The notes under the pieces were generated by a model. That model was given only the letters and a program-made list of their open reading frames with translations. It was not told where the DNA came from and did no database searches. DNA of 27,931 bases, taken from positions 1 to 27,931 of the forward strand of contig JAGMBN010000004.1 in NCBI GenBank assembly GCA_023129655.1, in the 5' to 3' direction. Source of the stretch: a bacterium. Lineage in GTDB: Bacteria > JAHJDO01. Both the position numbers and the translations under genes were made by a program. This document shows, in pieces, positions 8,273 through 15,912 of the stretch. The number at the start of each line of letters is the position of its first letter. Positions within the stretch are counted from its first letter, which is position 1.

Positions 8273-8584
8273 ATGGTTAGAAAAGCAGATTTAGAAAAAG
8301 CCAGGTCATTTTTAGAAGACCTAAAAAAAACAGGTATAACAATACAAGCTTTATACCTTTATGGTTCGCGGGCGAAAGGAACAAATAGGGCAGGTAGCGA
8401 CTTAGATATAGCAGTTATCTCTAAGGATTTTTCAGGAGACTCAATACGAGACATTAAGATGATATTCCCTGTTATTAAAAAAGCAGACGAAGCTATTGAG
8501 GTAACTAGATTTCGACCAGAAGATTTTAGAGATGAACACCCTTTGGCATGGGAGATAAAACATGAAGGAGTAAGGATATTTTAA
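8273..8584 (+). CDS. MNT-type minimal nucleotidyltransferase
   Basis: A 103-residue protein with the polymerase-beta-like nucleotidyltransferase signature GSRAKGTNRAGSDLDIAV at residues 31-48. Gly31-Ser32 and Asp43/Asp45 would bind nucleotide and metal. The usual third carboxylate appears as Glu in AIEVTRF rather than Asp. The C-terminal segment (FRPEDFRDEHPLAWEIKHEGVRI) is typical of MNT proteins that pair with HEPN partners and act as antitoxins by AMPylating the HEPN toxin. No HEPN gene is next to it; the downstream gene carries a PIN-like fragment. The ribosome site is GGAAAGGAA just after a repeat element. Confidence 0.85.
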   Translation: MVRKADLEKARSFLEDLKKTGITIQALYLYGSRAKGTNRAGSDLDIAVISKDFSGDSIRDIKMIFPVIKKADEAIEVTRFRPEDFRDEHPLAWEIKHEGVRIF

Positions 8585-8585
8585 G

Positions 8586-8870
8586 ATGAGAAGAGAAAAG
8601 TTGTATCTTGATACTTCTGTTGTGAGTGCTTATTATGATGAAAGGGCAAAAGAACGACAGGGGGTTGATATGAGAAAAGTAGAATATTTTGATTATCCGA
8701 AAGTTGTTAAAGAAATGCATCTGACAGATGTTGTTTTGAAAAGGATAGAGAAAGAGGTTGAGAAAGAATTTCCTTCGGATAGAATGATGTATGAGCTTCA
8801 TGTTTTACGTGCAGTAAGGAGTGGATATTGGCAGAAACCATCACAAAACCAGAAGAGAAAGCACATTTAA
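8586..8870 (+). CDS. PIN-toxin N-terminal remnant fused to an antitoxin-like protein
   Basis: The first 25 or so residues, KLYLDTSVVSAYYDERAKERQ, are the start of a PIN-domain ribonuclease, with the first catalytic Asp in YLDTS. The rest of a PIN domain (about 100 residues and the other acidic positions) is absent. From residue 29 (ATG at 8670, with its own AGGGGG ribosome site) the protein becomes RKVEYFDYPKVVKEMHLTD...FPSDRMMYELHVLRAV, which looks like a separate small protein of antitoxin type. The simplest reading is an in-frame deletion of most of a PIN toxin gene that left the partner gene intact. The functional product may therefore be only the 66 residues from 8670. The stop abuts the ATG of FHA-cpaF with no gap. 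Confidence 0.6.
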   Translation: MRREKLYLDTSVVSAYYDERAKERQGVDMRKVEYFDYPKVVKEMHLTDVVLKRIEKEVEKEFPSDRMMYELHVLRAVRSGYWQKPSQNQKRKHI

Positions 8871-10529
8871 ATGAGAATAATTATTAAAGAAGCTTCAGGT
8901 AAGGAGAAAGTTTTTGAACTGGAGGGGGAAGCTGTAACCATTGGCAGAGAAAAGGACTGTGATCTGATGATTTCTGATCCAAGGGCTTCAAGACATCATG
9001 CAGGTCTCAGGCTTGAAGATAATCAGGTATATATTAAGGATTTGGGCAGCGGCAACGGCACATATCTTGACGGGGAGAAATTAGTTGAGGAAAAGCTTTG
9101 GCTATCGGGAACAGAAGTCAAAATAGGGCACTTGAGCATGGTTTTAGAAGACAAAAAAGATAAAGATGAAAAAACAGAGGTAAGACAAGTCGACATGCAA
9201 GCACCTGCGTCTAATCCTTCTGATAAAGCAGCTTCTAAAGATAAGGTTAATCAGCTTTCTGATATAAGAATCAAAATTCATAAGCAGCTCATTCAGCGTA
9301 TTGACTTAAAGAGTCTGACTTTTGAAAAGGGAAAGGAGCAGGAAGTCAGGAACCGCACTGAAAAAGCTGCCAGAGGCATAATCAAGGAAATGGATGGCTC
9401 TATTCCTAAGCGAGTGAATATAGAGGATCTGGTAAAAGATGTGCTGGATGAGGCGTTGGGGCTAGGCCCTCTGGAGGATTTACTAAAAGATGATGATGTA
9501 ACAGAAATAATGGTTAACAGAAAGGATCAAATTTATATTGAAAAGAAAGGGAAGCTTCATCTCTGCGAGAAGACCTTTACCAGTGATGAACAGGTTATGG
9601 CTGTGATAGAGAGAATAGTAGGACCTATTGGCCGCAGAATAGATGAAAGCATGCCTTTAGTAGATGCAAGATTAAAGGATGGGTCCAGAGTAAATGCGAT
9701 TATTCCGCCTCTAGCTCTAAAAGGGCCAAGTATAACTATTCGCAAGTTCTCTAAAACTCCTTTTACTATAGATGATTTGATAGGTTTTGGAACATTGAAT
9801 AAAGATATTGCAAAGTTCCTTGAGATATGTGTGCTTTCACGTAAAAACATCGTTATATCAGGGGGAACAGGATCCGGAAAGACAACCCTGCTTAACGTAG
9901 TGTCTTCCTTTATCCCTCAAGGCGAAAGAATAGTAACTATTGAAGACGCTGCAGAGCTTAAGCTGCCGCAGGAACATATTGTTTCTCTGGAAGCTCGGCC
10001 TCCAAATATTGAAGGTAAAGGAGCTATTGCTATCAGGGATCTGGTAAAGAATGCTCTTCGTATGCGTCCTGATAGAATAGTAATAGGAGAATGCAGGGGC
10101 GGAGAGGCTCTGGACATGCTTCAGGCTATGAATACAGGTCATGACGGGTCTCTTACTACTGCTCATGCCAACTCTCCTCGCGATGTTCTTTCGCGTCTGG
10201 AAACTATGGTTTTGATGTCAGGCATGGATCTGCCTGTCCGAGCTATCAGAGAGCAGGTATCCTCAGCTATTAACATAATAGTTCAGGAGTCTCGTTTGAG
10301 TGATGGAAGCCGCAGAATTATTGCTGTGACTGAAGTTACAGGTATGGAGGGGGAGGTAATTACTTTACAGGATATTTTTGTTTTTAAGCAAACAGGAATT
10401 GGTCAGGATGGTAAAGTGCAGGGAGCTTTTGCAGCTACCGGCAATATCCCAAGTTTTGTTCCTCAATTGGAGGCAAAGGGAATGCACCTGGATATGAAGA
10501 TGTTTGAGGAAAAGAGGGCTGAAAAATAA
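8871..10529 (+). CDS. cpaF: FHA domain-CpaF/TadA secretion ATPase
   Basis: The 552-residue protein joins two modules. Residues 1-95 are an FHA phosphothreonine-binding domain with GR at 25-26, SRHH at 40-43 and the GSGNG turn at 59-63. A charged linker leads to a CpaF/TadA ATPase (about 140-530) of the type II/IV secretion family. Walker A is GGTGSGKTT at 331-339 (Lys337); an Asp-box (IVTIEDAAEL) and a Walker B-type region around VIGECRGGEALDMLQAMNTG follow, then the His-box TTAHANS. It is the cytoplasmic motor that drives pilus polymerisation through TadB/TadC. The start codon directly follows the previous stop, and the gene overlaps tadB by one base (TAATG). The FHA head suggests control of the motor by a Ser/Thr kinase, such as the one encoded at 17946-20282. 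Confidence 0.95.
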   Translation: MRIIIKEASGKEKVFELEGEAVTIGREKDCDLMISDPRASRHHAGLRLEDNQVYIKDLGSGNGTYLDGEKLVEEKLWLSGTEVKIGHLSMVLEDKKDKDEKTEVRQVDMQAPASNPSDKAASKDKVNQLSDIRIKIHKQLIQRIDLKSLTFEKGKEQEVRNRTEKAARGIIKEMDGSIPKRVNIEDLVKDVLDEALGLGPLEDLLKDDDVTEIMVNRKDQIYIEKKGKLHLCEKTFTSDEQVMAVIERIVGPIGRRIDESMPLVDARLKDGSRVNAIIPPLALKGPSITIRKFSKTPFTIDDLIGFGTLNKDIAKFLEICVLSRKNIVISGGTGSGKTTLLNVVSSFIPQGERIVTIEDAAELKLPQEHIVSLEARPPNIEGKGAIAIRDLVKNALRMRPDRIVIGECRGGEALDMLQAMNTGHDGSLTTAHANSPRDVLSRLETMVLMSGMDLPVRAIREQVSSAINIIVQESRLSDGSRRIIAVTEVTGMEGEVITLQDIFVFKQTGIGQDGKVQGAFAATGNIPSFVPQLEAKGMHLDMKMFEEKRAEK

Positions 10530-11383
10530 TGCAGATAGTTGAGCTATTAATACTTGGGCTTACATTTTTAGCAGTGTTTATACTGGCGCAGGCAGGTTAT
10601 CGGGTTTTTAAGAAGGGAGTTAAACAGTATGAGAAAAAGGTAGCTGCAGGCACTGAAAAAGAGCTGGATGAGATGTTTGTTTTTGTTTCAGCAGAGAAGA
10701 TTGCTTATTTTAGTATTCTGGGTGTTCTGGTTATGGCAATGATGGGTTATCTGCTCAGCCATAGTCTGCTGATATGTCTAGCGTTTGGAGCCATTGGATT
10801 CTCTCTGCCAAGAATTTATCTCAAACAGTTAAAGAAGAATCGCAAGAAAAAGTTTGATGCCCAATTAACAGAGGCTTTAACAACAGTGTCAAATTCTCTT
10901 AAGGCAGGTTTAAGTCTGCAACAAGCTCTGGATTTTTTAGTTAAGGAATCTAAACCTCCTTTGTCTCAGGAATTTAGTCTGGTTATCCGGTCTACTAAGT
11001 TAGGGGTTTCAATGGAAGAAGCGTTGGAAAGATTGGGAAAGAGAATGCCCAGTGAACAGCTGGAATTAGTTGTTACCTCAATTAATATCTCAAGACAATT
11101 AGGAGGTAATCTTTCTGAGATATTTGGCAGAATTGCAAATACCATAAGGGAAAGAGATAAAATGTACGGCAAGATCGCTGCGCTCACATCTCAGGGTAAG
11201 ATGCAGGGATTGGTAGTAGGTTTGCTTCCTATAGGGCTTGGCATAATAATGTATTTTCTGGACCCGGCAACAATGAAAGTAATGTTTACTTCTGTTATTG
11301 GCTGGGCGTTTCTTGCAACAGTTGTTTTCCTTGAGCTAATAGGAGGATTCCTGATTTATAAAATTGTTAATATTGATGTGTAG
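10529..11383 (+). CDS. tadB: Tad inner-membrane platform protein TadB
   Basis: A 284-residue type II secretion F-domain protein. It has an N-terminal TM helix, a pair of TM helices around residues 55-90, the cytoplasmic T2SSF domain (about 110-230) with the SLKAGLSLQQALDFL and INISRQLGGNLSEIF motifs, and two C-terminal TM helices. TadB and TadC form the inner-membrane platform on which the CpaF ATPase works. Translation is coupled to cpaF by a TAATG overlap. Confidence 0.93.
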   Translation: MQIVELLILGLTFLAVFILAQAGYRVFKKGVKQYEKKVAAGTEKELDEMFVFVSAEKIAYFSILGVLVMAMMGYLLSHSLLICLAFGAIGFSLPRIYLKQLKKNRKKKFDAQLTEALTTVSNSLKAGLSLQQALDFLVKESKPPLSQEFSLVIRSTKLGVSMEEALERLGKRMPSEQLELVVTSINISRQLGGNLSEIFGRIANTIRERDKMYGKIAALTSQGKMQGLVVGLLPIGLGIIMYFLDPATMKVMFTSVIGWAFLATVVFLELIGGFLIYKIVNIDV

Positions 11384-11399
11384 GGTAAAGAAACAAAGT

Positions 11400-11423
11400 G
11401 GCAAAGGCACAAAGGCACAAAGG
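11400..11423 (+). repeat. GGCACAAA tandem repeat, copy 1
   Basis: Three near-identical units of GGCACAAA (the first reads GGCAAA) fill most of the 45-base gap between tadB and tadC and run into the AAAGGGG ribosome site of tadC. A related copy, AGGCACAAAGGCACAGAGT, lies at 24812-24830 on the other side of the window. Confidence 0.65.
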
Positions 11424-11428
11424 GGAAA

Positions 11429-12346
11429 ATGGGTAGTCTAATAATCTTGGCGCTAATTTACAGCTTTTTCTTTATTGCTTTCTATTTAATAGGCGCAGGC
11501 ATACTATCGTTATTTGAGAAGAAGGAAGAGGAGCCAGTAGATCTGGATATGTTGGGTCAGCTGGAGAAAAAAAGAGAAAAGTTTATGCGTGCATATCCAT
11601 TATATCGCTTCTTAATGCCATGGGTCAGAAAATTAGCGAAGCTGCACGAGCGGTTTGGGCTTAAAGAATATCAGAATAATATCACGCAAAAACTGGTTTC
11701 AGCTGGAAATCCGGGAGCTTTAAGCGCTCTGGAGTTTTTGGCTATAAAAGAATTACTATTAATATTTACGCCAATCATCGGGATTTTAATACTTAAGATG
11801 CTATCTATTGAAGTTGCGTGGTATTATATTATCCTGTTCATGCTTGCTTATTTCTATGCTGATCAATGGCTGAAGGATCAGATTAAGAAAAGACATAAAG
11901 GGATTTGGAGAGGGCTTCCTTATAGTCTGGACTTGATAACTCTTTCAGTAGAGGCAGGGTTGGATTTCTCAGCAGCTATTAATAAAGTAGTTGACAAGAT
12001 GAAAGCAGGTCCGCTTGTAGAGGAGCTTTTTCACATGCAGCAACAGATTAAGCTTGGTTCAACAAGGCGCGACGCTTTAAAAGCAATGGCAGATAGGGTT
12101 AATATGCAGGATCTTTCCGCTATTTGCACATCTCTTATACAGGCAGATCAACTGGGAACAAGTCTTGGCCCTATACTCAGGGTTCTTTCTGACCAGATGC
12201 GGATCAAGAGGATGCAGATAGCAGAGAAAACAGCAATGCAAGCGCCGGTAAAAATGTTGCTGCCTCTTGTAGGATTCATCTTTCCAGCAGTTTTTGTAAT
12301 GCTTTTTGGACCTATCATTATAAAGCTTTTGCAAGGTGGATTTTAG
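11429..12346 (+). CDS. tadC: Tad inner-membrane platform protein TadC
   Basis: A 305-residue F-domain protein and partner of TadB. It starts with a TM helix (about 4-25), followed by a charged loop, two TM helices near 110-150 and the T2SSF domain with YSLDLITLSVEAGLDFSAAINKV and LSAICTSLIQADQLGTSLGPIL (the conserved F-domain helix pair). One or two TM helices end the protein. The ATG has an AAAGGGG ribosome site supplied by the repeat-rich spacer. With CpaF and TadB it completes the motor and platform of the Tad system. Confidence 0.93.
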   Translation: MGSLIILALIYSFFFIAFYLIGAGILSLFEKKEEEPVDLDMLGQLEKKREKFMRAYPLYRFLMPWVRKLAKLHERFGLKEYQNNITQKLVSAGNPGALSALEFLAIKELLLIFTPIIGILILKMLSIEVAWYYIILFMLAYFYADQWLKDQIKKRHKGIWRGLPYSLDLITLSVEAGLDFSAAINKVVDKMKAGPLVEELFHMQQQIKLGSTRRDALKAMADRVNMQDLSAICTSLIQADQLGTSLGPILRVLSDQMRIKRMQIAEKTAMQAPVKMLLPLVGFIFPAVFVMLFGPIIIKLLQGGF

Positions 12347-12347
12347 T

Positions 12348-12668
12348 TTGCTATCTATAGGAGACGATATAATTATTGCAGATACATGGCTGAGGAGAAC
12401 CAAGGGGCTGATTGGACATGCTAAACTTGATTCTGGAGAGGGGTTGTTGATTCCTAACTGTAAAGCCATACATACATGGTTTATGAGATTTGCGATTGAT
12501 GTGGTTTTTATGGATAAGAATTATTGTGTTGTAAAGACTATATCTCAGTTAAAACCGTTTCGGCTGGCTTTTGGAGGAAGAAGCGCGCAGCATACACTAG
12601 AACTTCCCTCTAACGCTATCAATAGCACGTGGGTCTGCATAGGAGATATGGTTAATGCCAAAATATAA
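12348..12668 (+). CDS. DUF192 family protein
   Basis: A small DUF192 protein of about 106 residues. It has the family pattern: an N-terminal strand, ADTWLRRTKGLIGH, GEGLLIPNCKAIHTWFMRFAI, DVVFMDKNYCVV, then the C-terminal ELPSNAI segment. The function of DUF192 is not settled. I prefer the TTG start at 12348, two bases after the tadC stop, because AAGGTGG lies eight bases upstream; a GTG at 12336, overlapping tadC, is the alternative and adds four residues. DUF192 genes are found next to tad/T2SS F-domain genes in other bacteria, so it is probably part of this operon rather than cargo. This copy has no signal peptide. Confidence 0.85.
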   Translation: MLSIGDDIIIADTWLRRTKGLIGHAKLDSGEGLLIPNCKAIHTWFMRFAIDVVFMDKNYCVVKTISQLKPFRLAFGGRSAQHTLELPSNAINSTWVCIGDMVNAKI

Positions 12669-12720
12669 GGTTTGAGGAGATTAAAAATAATTTTGGGAGT
12701 ATCGGATTCAAGGTGTGAAA

Positions 12721-13605
12721 ATGGCAAATAATCAATTAGTGTTAAGCGCAGACAATATTAAAAGAAAAATTTATACAATAAGGGCTATGCAGGTAATGCT
12801 TGATGAAGACCTGGCTGAACTCTACAATGTAGAAACAAGAGTATTAAATCAAGCGGTTAAGAGAAATAGTGAACGATTCCCTGAAACCTTCATGTTTCAG
12901 TTAAGTGAAGACGAATTCGAAAACTTGATGTCACAATTTGTGATTTCAAGTTCGCAATGGGGCGGTAGAAGAAAGTTGCCTTATGCTTTCACGGAGCAGG
13001 GCGTTGCAATGCTTTCCGGAGTTTTGAAAAGCGATACTGCCGTAAGAATAAGCATTCAAATAATCAACGCATTTGTATCAATGAGAAAATTTATCTCTTC
13101 AAATGCGCAGATATTCCACAGGCTGGATATTGTAGAAAAAAAGCAGATTGAACACGATAAAAAATTTGATAAAGTATTTGATGCAATACAAAGCAAAGAC
13201 ATCAAGCCTGAAAAAGGGATATTTTTTGATGGACAGATGTTTGACTCCTACAAATTTGTTTCGGACATAATTAGAACTGCTGATAAATCCCTAGTTCTCA
13301 TTGATAATTACATTGATGATTCGGTTTTGACGCTGTTTAGCAAGAGAAATAAAGATGTACATGTTACAATATTCACTAAAAAGATTTCTAAGCAATTATC
13401 TCTTGATTTGGATAAATATAATACACAATATCCCCTTATTAAAGTAATAGAATTCAAGCAGTCCCACGATAGGTTTCTCATAATAGACGATAAAGAAGTG
13501 TACCATTTCGGAGCTTCATTAAAAGACTTGGGTAAAAAATGGTTTGCATTTTCTAAATTCGACAAAGAAGCATTTAGTCTACTTGATAAATTGAAACTGA
13601 AATGA
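12721..13605 (+). CDS. ORF6N-domain DNA-binding protein with PLD-like C-terminus
   Basis: The 294-residue protein begins with an ORF6N domain (about 10-100): IYTIRAMQVMLDEDLAELYNVETRVLNQAVKRN, FPETFMFQLSEDEF and the YAFTEQGVAMLSGVL motif. A coiled-coil-like linker (about 110-155) leads to a C-terminal domain with FVSDIIRTADKSLVLIDNYI and HDRFLIIDD, the layout of phospholipase-D-like domains but with Arg in place of the catalytic Lys of HxK. ORF6N proteins are typical of phages, mobile elements and accessory islands and are thought to bind DNA. I chose ATG 12721 because AAGGTG precedes it; a GTG two codons earlier is possible. It is probably cargo. Confidence 0.85.
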   Translation: MANNQLVLSADNIKRKIYTIRAMQVMLDEDLAELYNVETRVLNQAVKRNSERFPETFMFQLSEDEFENLMSQFVISSSQWGGRRKLPYAFTEQGVAMLSGVLKSDTAVRISIQIINAFVSMRKFISSNAQIFHRLDIVEKKQIEHDKKFDKVFDAIQSKDIKPEKGIFFDGQMFDSYKFVSDIIRTADKSLVLIDNYIDDSVLTLFSKRNKDVHVTIFTKKISKQLSLDLDKYNTQYPLIKVIEFKQSHDRFLIIDDKEVYHFGASLKDLGKKWFAFSKFDKEAFSLLDKLKLK

Positions 13606-13647
13606 AAAAGGAAATAATAGTTCAATGTATAGGAATTTCAAAGTGCT

Positions 13648-13736
13648 GTCATTGCGAGGAGTCCCGAACGTCCCGAAAACTTTCGGGAGGACGACGTGGC
13701 AATCTCTGAGATTGCTTCGCTTCGTTCGCAATGACG
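13648..13736 (+). repeat. MITE-like palindromic repeat GTCATTGCGA...CGCAATGACG, copy 2
   Basis: An 89-base element bounded by GTCATTGCGA and its complement TCGCAATGAC. Inside are two smaller palindromes: TCCCGAAA with TTTCGGGA (about 13671-13687) and GCAATCTC with GAGATTGC (about 13699-13715). It fills the spacer between the ORF6N gene and the beta-propeller gene. Only its right arm matches the shorter copies at 8225-8256 and 14772-14800. Confidence 0.75.
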
Positions 13737-13787
13737 ATGCAATGGTGAGTAAGGACATGAGATGAAATAACAAAAAGGAGACAAGAG

Positions 13788-14765
13788 ATGTTTAAGAAAA
13801 AGATGTGCAGTATTGTGGTTGTGGTAAGCGTGATTATCTTTGGAGGGCTTTTTATAGGATTTACTAATGTATTTGCTTTTCAAAAGAAACATTTACCAGT
13901 AGGGCAGATAGCATATACCTCTAGCGGTAGTCTATATACCATGAACAGTGATGGGTCTGATAAAAGGACAGTAGTGCCAGCAAGAAAGAAGCCTCTTTTT
14001 ATCAGTGATCCTGTTTGGACTTCTGATGGAGAAAAGATACTTTTTGCTTTTAAGGATGAGAAAAAATTTGATAAAAAAATTTATGGTATTGGTCTAGTTG
14101 ACTCAAATGAGGAAAAGGGTAAGTTTGAAATTATTCTTCAAAGCGACTCTCATTCATTTGGATACCCTGCTTTTTTGCCGCATGTAAAGAAAATATGCTT
14201 TATTAAAGGCGGATCTTCAATATGTCTTATAGATAGTAGCGGCGCAAACTTACAAAAAATAGTGGAATTAAAAGAAATAGTAAAATTAGAAAAAAATGAA
14301 AAGGGATGGATTTATTCTCTTTCGTATTTACCCACAAAGAAAAAACTTGTATTTGGAGTTGCTATTAGAGAAGAGAAGATAAATGAGGGGATAACTACAA
14401 GTACCCCTAAAGTTGGATCAATTTACATTATTAATTTGGATGGAACGAATCTACAATTTTTAACTCATGGAAGACGGCCTCGCAGCTCGCCTAACAGCAA
14501 TAAAATTGCTTATATAAAAGAAGGGAGTTATAAAATTAATACAATTGACGTTGATACCAAAAAAATACGGACTATTTATCGTTCATGGCCATGCTGGCTT
14601 AATTACTTAGCTTGGTCTCCTGATGGAAAATACATTCTGTATCAAAAGACCATAGAATGGCCAACTATGCTGAGTTCGAATTATTTAAGAATTATTTCTG
14701 TTAAAGGCAGAAAAAAATTTAAGGTTGCCAATAAATATACAGCTGGCTTTTCATGGAAATACTGA
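13788..14765 (+). CDS. Exported TolB/PD40-type beta-propeller protein
   Basis: The 325-residue protein has an N-terminal signal or anchor segment (about 7-31, ending FAF) and then repeated WD40-like PD40 units of the TolB type: GQIAYTSSGSLYTMNSDGSDKRTVV, DPVWTSDGEKILF, SIYIINLDGTNLQFLTHG and LAWSPDGKYILYQ. It is therefore expected to be a periplasmic beta-propeller. Such proteins usually serve as protein-binding scaffolds; there is no catalytic signature. It starts at ATG with an AAAAAGGAG ribosome site. It sits between the ORF6N gene and the FHA-TPR genes, so it could be an extracytoplasmic partner of the kinase/TPR group or an independent insertion. Confidence 0.8.
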   Translation: MFKKKMCSIVVVVSVIIFGGLFIGFTNVFAFQKKHLPVGQIAYTSSGSLYTMNSDGSDKRTVVPARKKPLFISDPVWTSDGEKILFAFKDEKKFDKKIYGIGLVDSNEEKGKFEIILQSDSHSFGYPAFLPHVKKICFIKGGSSICLIDSSGANLQKIVELKEIVKLEKNEKGWIYSLSYLPTKKKLVFGVAIREEKINEGITTSTPKVGSIYIINLDGTNLQFLTHGRRPRSSPNSNKIAYIKEGSYKINTIDVDTKKIRTIYRSWPCWLNYLAWSPDGKYILYQKTIEWPTMLSSNYLRIISVKGRKKFKVANKYTAGFSWKY

Positions 14766-14771
14766 ATTGCT

Positions 14772-14800
14772 GAGATTGCTTCACTTTGTTCGCAATGACG
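14772..14800 (+). repeat. GAGATTGC...CGCAATGACG repeat, copy 3
   Basis: A third short copy beginning GAGATTGCTTC and ending CGCAATGACG, just after the beta-propeller gene and before the FHA-TPR gene. It has the same orientation as the other two. Confidence 0.7.
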
Positions 14801-14826
14801 CAGTAATGAATAAAAAAGAGAAGTAA

Positions 14827-15912
14827 ATGCCAAAATATAAGGTTTCTATAGCAAACGGGTTGAAGGCAGGAGAACATTTTGAGTTTGATAATGAACCCTG
14901 CACTATTGGAAGAATACAAGATAATGATATTGTATTGGAAAATGATGACATAGTCTCTCGTCATCATGCTAAGATAGTTTTGGAAGATGATAAACTAATA
15001 TTGGTTGATCTGGAGAGCAAGAACGGTACAAAAGTAAATGGCAAGAAAATATCGCGTCAGGAATTGAAAAGTCATGATAAAATTGAAGTTGGAGGAGTTA
15101 GTCTTGCTTTTGAAGTAATCCCTGAGCAGGTTAATTCATCGGAAGAGGCTGGTGCAACGATAATCGGAGAGGAAATGCCTGAACAGGATGAAAAAACCGA
15201 GTATTTCGCTATTAAACCTGTGCCTGAAAAAAAGAAAGAACCTGAAGAGAAAATCCCTGTTGCAAAAAAGGCACCAGCAGAACCTAATATCTCCCAAAAA
15301 GTTAAAGAATCTAAAGAGAAAATTCTTTCCAGCATAAAGAATCCAACTCGCGGTAAGAAAAATATCACAAAGATTATACTCATAGTGGCTGTGATATCAG
15401 GTTTAATTTACATGTTTCTGCCAGAGCGCAAGTCTCTGGAGAAAGCTCAGGAGGAGCTAAGCGCTGAAAAACCACGGATAGCAGAAAAAATTGATAGAGG
15501 AATCAGTGAACCTGTTGGCAACCTGAGAGATAAAGCAAAAGAGGCTTTTAAATACGGGGAAGCTCTTTATAATGAGCGCATGATAAGTTATGAAAATACA
15601 TATAAAGCAATTGAAGCATATAAAAAGTCTCTGGCTTATCAGAGGCATCTGGATCCAAAACCGGATTATTTCCATCAGACGCTCCTGAATCTAAAGGGAG
15701 CTAAGGAATACCTGGACAGCGAATATCGCATTCATAAGTTTGAAGCTGAAAAAGCTATTCGTGTGAAAGATTGGAAACAGGTTAAAAAAGAACTTAAAAT
15801 ATGTATGATTTTGATATCTGATAGAAAGGATGAGAGGTATAAAAAAGCGCTAAAACGTCTAAAGCAGGTGGAGAAGCATTTAGCAAAACAATCAGCAGAG
15901 AGCAGAAAATGA
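14827..15912 (+). CDS. FHA-TM-helical repeat protein
   Basis: A 361-residue protein in three parts. Residues 1-97 are an FHA domain with GR at 28-29, SRHH at 44-47 and KNG at 65-67. A Glu/Lys/Pro-rich linker follows (about 98-178), then a single TM helix (about 181-199). The C-terminal helical region (about 205-361) contains KEAFKYGEALYNERM and AIEAYKKSLAYQRHLDPKPDYFH, which look like TPR units. The expected topology is FHA in the cytoplasm and TPR-like region outside. It overlaps the next gene by four bases (ATGA), so translation is coupled. It may anchor a phosphorylated partner to the membrane, acting as a TadD-like TPR factor; that role is inferred. Confidence 0.88.
   Translation: MPKYKVSIANGLKAGEHFEFDNEPCTIGRIQDNDIVLENDDIVSRHHAKIVLEDDKLILVDLESKNGTKVNGKKISRQELKSHDKIEVGGVSLAFEVIPEQVNSSEEAGATIIGEEMPEQDEKTEYFAIKPVPEKKKEPEEKIPVAKKAPAEPNISQKVKESKEKILSSIKNPTRGKKNITKIILIVAVISGLIYMFLPERKSLEKAQEELSAEKPRIAEKIDRGISEPVGNLRDKAKEAFKYGEALYNERMISYENTYKAIEAYKKSLAYQRHLDPKPDYFHQTLLNLKGAKEYLDSEYRIHKFEAEKAIRVKDWKQVKKELKICMILISDRKDERYKKALKRLKQVEKHLAKQSAESRK

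Noticed and set aside
11400..11423. CRISPR-like repeat array
   Set aside because: The GGCACAAA units are directly adjacent with no spacers, and no cas genes are present in the window.
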